Assembly: GCA_007693915.1 (NCBI GenBank)
Contig: RECS01000105.1
Span: forward strand, 1 to 64,000
Source of the DNA: Saprospirales bacterium
GTDB lineage: Bacteria > Bacteroidota > Bacteroidia > Chitinophagales > Saprospiraceae
DNA length: 64,000 nt
Direction of reading: 5' to 3'
Position 1 is the first letter of the stretch; each line of letters starts with the position of its first letter. The notes under the pieces were generated by a model. That model did not search any database. It was given only the letters and a program-made list of their open reading frames with translations, and was not told where the DNA came from. Position numbers and translations under genes: made by a program. Below are positions 61,381 to 64,000 of this stretch, piece after piece.

Positions 61381-63021
61381 ATGAAAAGTCTGAAAATTTT
61401 ATTTTTAATTCTTTTTAGTAGTTTTTCTGTAATCCAAATAACTGATGCTCAGTCTGATGGAGGTCGCCTTTTTGGTAATCTTGAAATGAATGCCAATTTT
61501 TATATGAGGGATTCAGCGATTGGTGCTGATAATACTCCTCAGTATGACAATCAACTTTTTGGGGTAGATGCGTGGCTTACATTAAATTACTCTAATTGGG
61601 GCTTCGATTTTGGATTGCGATTTGATATGTTTCACAATTCAGCATTGCTCAATCCTACCGGCTCTTATAATGACCAAGGTATAGGTAGGTGGTATATTCA
61701 CAGGAGAATTGACGATTTAAGCATTACTGCGGGCTATATCTATGATCAGATTGGATCCGGAGTGATATTCAGAGCTTATGAAGAGCGACCTTTGCTAATT
61801 GATAACGCACTATTTGGTGTGCGCCTAGCTTATAATTTAACACCAGATTGGACAGTAAGGGCTTTTACCGGTCGACAAAAAAGGCAATTTGATACTTATG
61901 GATCTGTGATCCGAGGATTAGCCATAGATGGTTTTTATCAAACAAGTAGTGAGCGTCCCATATCTTTTGCTCCCGGATTTGGTGTAGTCGCGCGAACACT
62001 GGATAACAATACAGTGGACAGATTGGTAAATACACTTCGATTTTACACACCAATGGATAGGGAAGGAATTGATATTACGTACAATACTTATGCATTTAGT
62101 TTGTATAACATGCTTACTGCAGGCCCTATTAGTTGGTATGTGGAAGCAGCATACAAAACCCCTGAATTAATATTTGATCCGTTTGCTTTGAGGGAAGATG
62201 GATTAGGCGGTATGACGCAAGGAAAACTGGTACAGGAGTCTGGAACCGTATTTTACTCGACTCTATCTTACTCTGCTTCAGGTTGGGGCATAACATTGGA
62301 AGGAAAACGAACTGAATATTTCTCTTTCAGGACGGATCCTCAATTAGAGTTAAATTTTGGTCAGATCAATTTTTTACCTCCAATGAGTCGTCAAAATACA
62401 TATCGTTTGACTACTCGTTATGTTCCTGCAACTCAGGAATTAGGCGAATTGGCTTTGCAGGCTGATGTTCGATATTCACCAAATAGGACATGGGGTTTTG
62501 TTGGGAATTTTGCTAACATTACCGACCTGGATGGCAATGATCTTTACCGGGAGTACTTATTGGAAGTAAGGTATCGATATCAGAGGAAATGGACTTTAAC
62601 AGGTGGCGTTCAAAGGCAGGAATACAATCAGGATCGCTTTGAAGGGAAACCACAGGCTCCTATTGTAGAAACATTGACCCCTTTTGTTGAATTCCTATAC
62701 AGAATTGATAGAAGACGTTCTTTAAAGTTAGAAGCACAATATATGGATACTCAACAGGACTTCGGTAGTTGGTTGTTTCTTGGTGCTGAATATAGCATAG
62801 CTCCACGTTGGATATTTTCCGGATCCCTCATGTACAATTCTGATCCTGTATTAACTGATGAAATTTTATACCCAACGTTATCGGTGGTTTATAATACAGG
62901 AGCAAATAGATTTTCGCTTAGTTACGTTAAGCAAGTTGAAGGTGTTGTTTGTACTGGAGGTATTTGCCGGTTAGAGCCTGCCTTTAGCGGGGTTAAATTC
63001 ACCTTAAACTCAAATTTCTAA
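61381..63021 (+). CDS. DUF6029 outer-membrane protein
   Basis: 546 residues, signal peptide MKSLKILFLILFSSFSVIQITDAQ, then a large beta-barrel (LFGNLEMNANFYMRDSAIG, WLTLNYSNWGFDFGLRFDMF, IYDQIGSGVIFRAYEERPLLIDNALFGVRLAYNLTPDWTVRAFTGRQKRQF, SWYVEAAYKTPEL, LFLGAEYSIAPRWIFSGSLMYN). Segments match the Bacteroidota DUF6029 family. A Cys pair near the end (VVCTGGICR) is notable next to redox neighbours. Probably co-transcribed with the Omp28-like gene 16 nt downstream. Function unknown. Confidence 0.82.
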   Translation: MKSLKILFLILFSSFSVIQITDAQSDGGRLFGNLEMNANFYMRDSAIGADNTPQYDNQLFGVDAWLTLNYSNWGFDFGLRFDMFHNSALLNPTGSYNDQGIGRWYIHRRIDDLSITAGYIYDQIGSGVIFRAYEERPLLIDNALFGVRLAYNLTPDWTVRAFTGRQKRQFDTYGSVIRGLAIDGFYQTSSERPISFAPGFGVVARTLDNNTVDRLVNTLRFYTPMDREGIDITYNTYAFSLYNMLTAGPISWYVEAAYKTPELIFDPFALREDGLGGMTQGKLVQESGTVFYSTLSYSASGWGITLEGKRTEYFSFRTDPQLELNFGQINFLPPMSRQNTYRLTTRYVPATQELGELALQADVRYSPNRTWGFVGNFANITDLDGNDLYREYLLEVRYRYQRKWTLTGGVQRQEYNQDRFEGKPQAPIVETLTPFVEFLYRIDRRRSLKLEAQYMDTQQDFGSWLFLGAEYSIAPRWIFSGSLMYNSDPVLTDEILYPTLSVVYNTGANRFSLSYVKQVEGVVCTGGICRLEPAFSGVKFTLNSNF

Positions 63022-63037
63022 AACCAAAAATTTTGAT

Positions 63038-63889
63038 ATGAAGCATTATCTTAATCTTGTTTATTTTGCTTTTTTTACCTCTGTTTTGATTCTTTTTTCT
63101 GCCTGCGATGAAAAAGAAGTACTAATTCCGGATTTCGTCCTTCCGGATTCTGATAGGGTGGTGGTCATTGAAGAGTTAACGGGTGTTAGATGTCCCAATT
63201 GTCCTGGAGGTAGCAGAGAATTGAAAAGAATACAAGAACAATTTGGTGACAATGTAGCTATTGTAGGTATCCATTCAAACATTCTTGCCAATCCATTTCC
63301 GAATAGTAAATATGACTTTAGAGCACCATTTAATGATCAAATACAGGATTATCTAGGTTTGCCAATTGGGAAACCTTCTGCATATATTAATAGACGTTTT
63401 TTTTCGAACGAAAATAACAGAGCAATTCCAACGGTGGGTAGTTGGGCAGGATACGTTGCCCAGGAACTTGAATCTTTTGCCACCCTAGAGATTGATGCAT
63501 CACATAATTTTAATCCCGAGTCAAGGGAGTTGGATATCTCCCTTATTATCAATGCTAAATCTTTACTGGAGGGCAGATATCAACTCACCGTCTATCTGAC
63601 AGAATCAGGTATAATTGATCCGCAATTAGATCAAACAGTGGGAGTCATTGAAGAATACGTACATAATTTTGTGCTCAGGGAAGTGCTCACCAATGTAACA
63701 GGTGATGTATTGCCCGATGTGCTGAATCCCGACCAACCAATAAACAGGGCGTTTAACTTTACCATCCCGGAGGAAGATGGTTGGTGGAATGTTTCCAACA
63801 TGAATGCCATTGCATTTGTCACCTCATATGATGTGGAAAATCCTGATATAAGGGAGATTATCCAGGCAGTTCAATTTAGTTTGTTGTAA
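63038..63889 (+). CDS. Omp28-like thioredoxin-fold lipoprotein
   Basis: 283 residues. Lipoprotein signal ending LILFSAC (Cys23). Then RVVVIEELTGVRCPNCPGGSRELKRIQEQFGDNVAIVGIHSNILANPFPN, a thioredoxin-like domain with a C-P-N-C site, as in Omp28-related outer-membrane proteins. YLGLPIGKPSAYINRRFF supplies the cis-Pro-like region. The C-terminal half is a beta-sandwich (LEIDASHNFNPESRELDISLIINAKSLLEGRYQLTVYLTESGI). Follows DUF6029; the trio ResA-DUF6029-Omp28 is likely a functional neighbourhood for envelope thiol chemistry (inference). Confidence 0.85.
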   Translation: MKHYLNLVYFAFFTSVLILFSACDEKEVLIPDFVLPDSDRVVVIEELTGVRCPNCPGGSRELKRIQEQFGDNVAIVGIHSNILANPFPNSKYDFRAPFNDQIQDYLGLPIGKPSAYINRRFFSNENNRAIPTVGSWAGYVAQELESFATLEIDASHNFNPESRELDISLIINAKSLLEGRYQLTVYLTESGIIDPQLDQTVGVIEEYVHNFVLREVLTNVTGDVLPDVLNPDQPINRAFNFTIPEEDGWWNVSNMNAIAFVTSYDVENPDIREIIQAVQFSLL

Positions 63890-64000
63890 GAAATATATTG
63901 AATATTTTTATTACTACCATACTGGTTGTGTGCCTTTTTGATGTGATCGTTTTTTCATTTTGTTCCTTCTAAGTCTTCTTTGAAGGTCATTTTATTATCT

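Noticed and set aside
63896-63971. Possible start of a further gene (TTG AAT ATT TTT ATT ACT ACC...)
   Set aside because: Only about 24 codons before a stop, non-ATG start; looks like random AT-rich hydrophobic sequence.
1-64000. tRNA, rRNA, CRISPR, prophage or complete insertion sequence
   Set aside because: Intergenic gaps were read for cloverleaf arms, direct-repeat arrays and transposase frames; none found.

Overview
The window is chromosomal DNA of a Bacteroidota bacterium, probably close to the Saprospiria/Cytophagia. The evidence is low GC, repeated Bacteroidota-type promoter boxes (TAnnTTTG, in the best cases with TTTG about 20 nt upstream), two giant secreted proteins ending in the gliding-motility/type IX secretion C-terminal domain, and families typical of the phylum (DUF3276, DUF3810, DUF6029, Omp28-like, a remnant of a SusC-like receptor). 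I see no rRNA, tRNA, CRISPR array, prophage or intact insertion sequence.

Layout. 1-3055: the 3' part of mgtE, then a small gene graveyard (SusC-like remnant, a multiply broken HigB/HigA-type toxin-antitoxin pair) and a nitroreductase. 3060-5600: a minus-strand group with a PH-domain membrane protein, a MarR-type regulator with a cysteine-rich tail, a secreted protein and a glutaredoxin-like protein. Two copies of an odd palindrome TAGGA-A-TCCTA lie before the last two genes, one abutting a promoter box. 5794-12700: a membrane pyrophosphatase, an SH3 lipoprotein, an operon of two PLP racemases plus an acetyltransferase, and a separately terminated trio of very small unknown genes. 13105-19549: purH, coaX, an outer-membrane protein and two tandem TPR paralogues. 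19839-33866: a 1626-residue T9SS protein with ten ~70-residue repeats, a Nudix-like gene with purC, a saccharopine-dehydrogenase-type enzyme, a dipeptidase, a YggS protein, a deoxynucleoside kinase and a second T9SS protein. 34041-44570: an M28 peptidase, a yeast-like cytosine deaminase, an RNA methyltransferase, a DUF58 protein, thioredoxin, DUF3810, a degenerate MqnB-like protein, an OM barrel and topA. 44597-50338: a MITE, a PUR-domain protein and a catabolic operon (PaaZ-like, enoyl-CoA hydratase, E1 alpha-beta fusion). 50617-63889: divergent recG/rbfA, a second saccharopine-dehydrogenase-type enzyme, an Rpn-transposase remnant, a flippase, prmC, etfBA, a bifunctional nuclease, a second MITE copy in inverse orientation, a TlpA/ResA thioredoxin, DUF6029 and Omp28-like genes.

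How genes fit together. Housekeeping functions (purine synthesis, CoA synthesis, D-alanine supply, DNA topology and repair, ribosome maturation, electron transfer) dominate. Catabolic genes include a LYS1-like and a LYS9-like enzyme 25 kb apart that together would form a split saccharopine lysine-degradation route, and an acyl-CoA/2-oxoacid operon. The most interesting unexplained features are the MarR/palindrome/redox gene group, the small-protein trio with a nuclease-fold-like first gene, the inverted MITE pair, and a futalosine-hydrolase relative that has lost its active-site motif. All assignments are by eye from the sequence; no database search was run.
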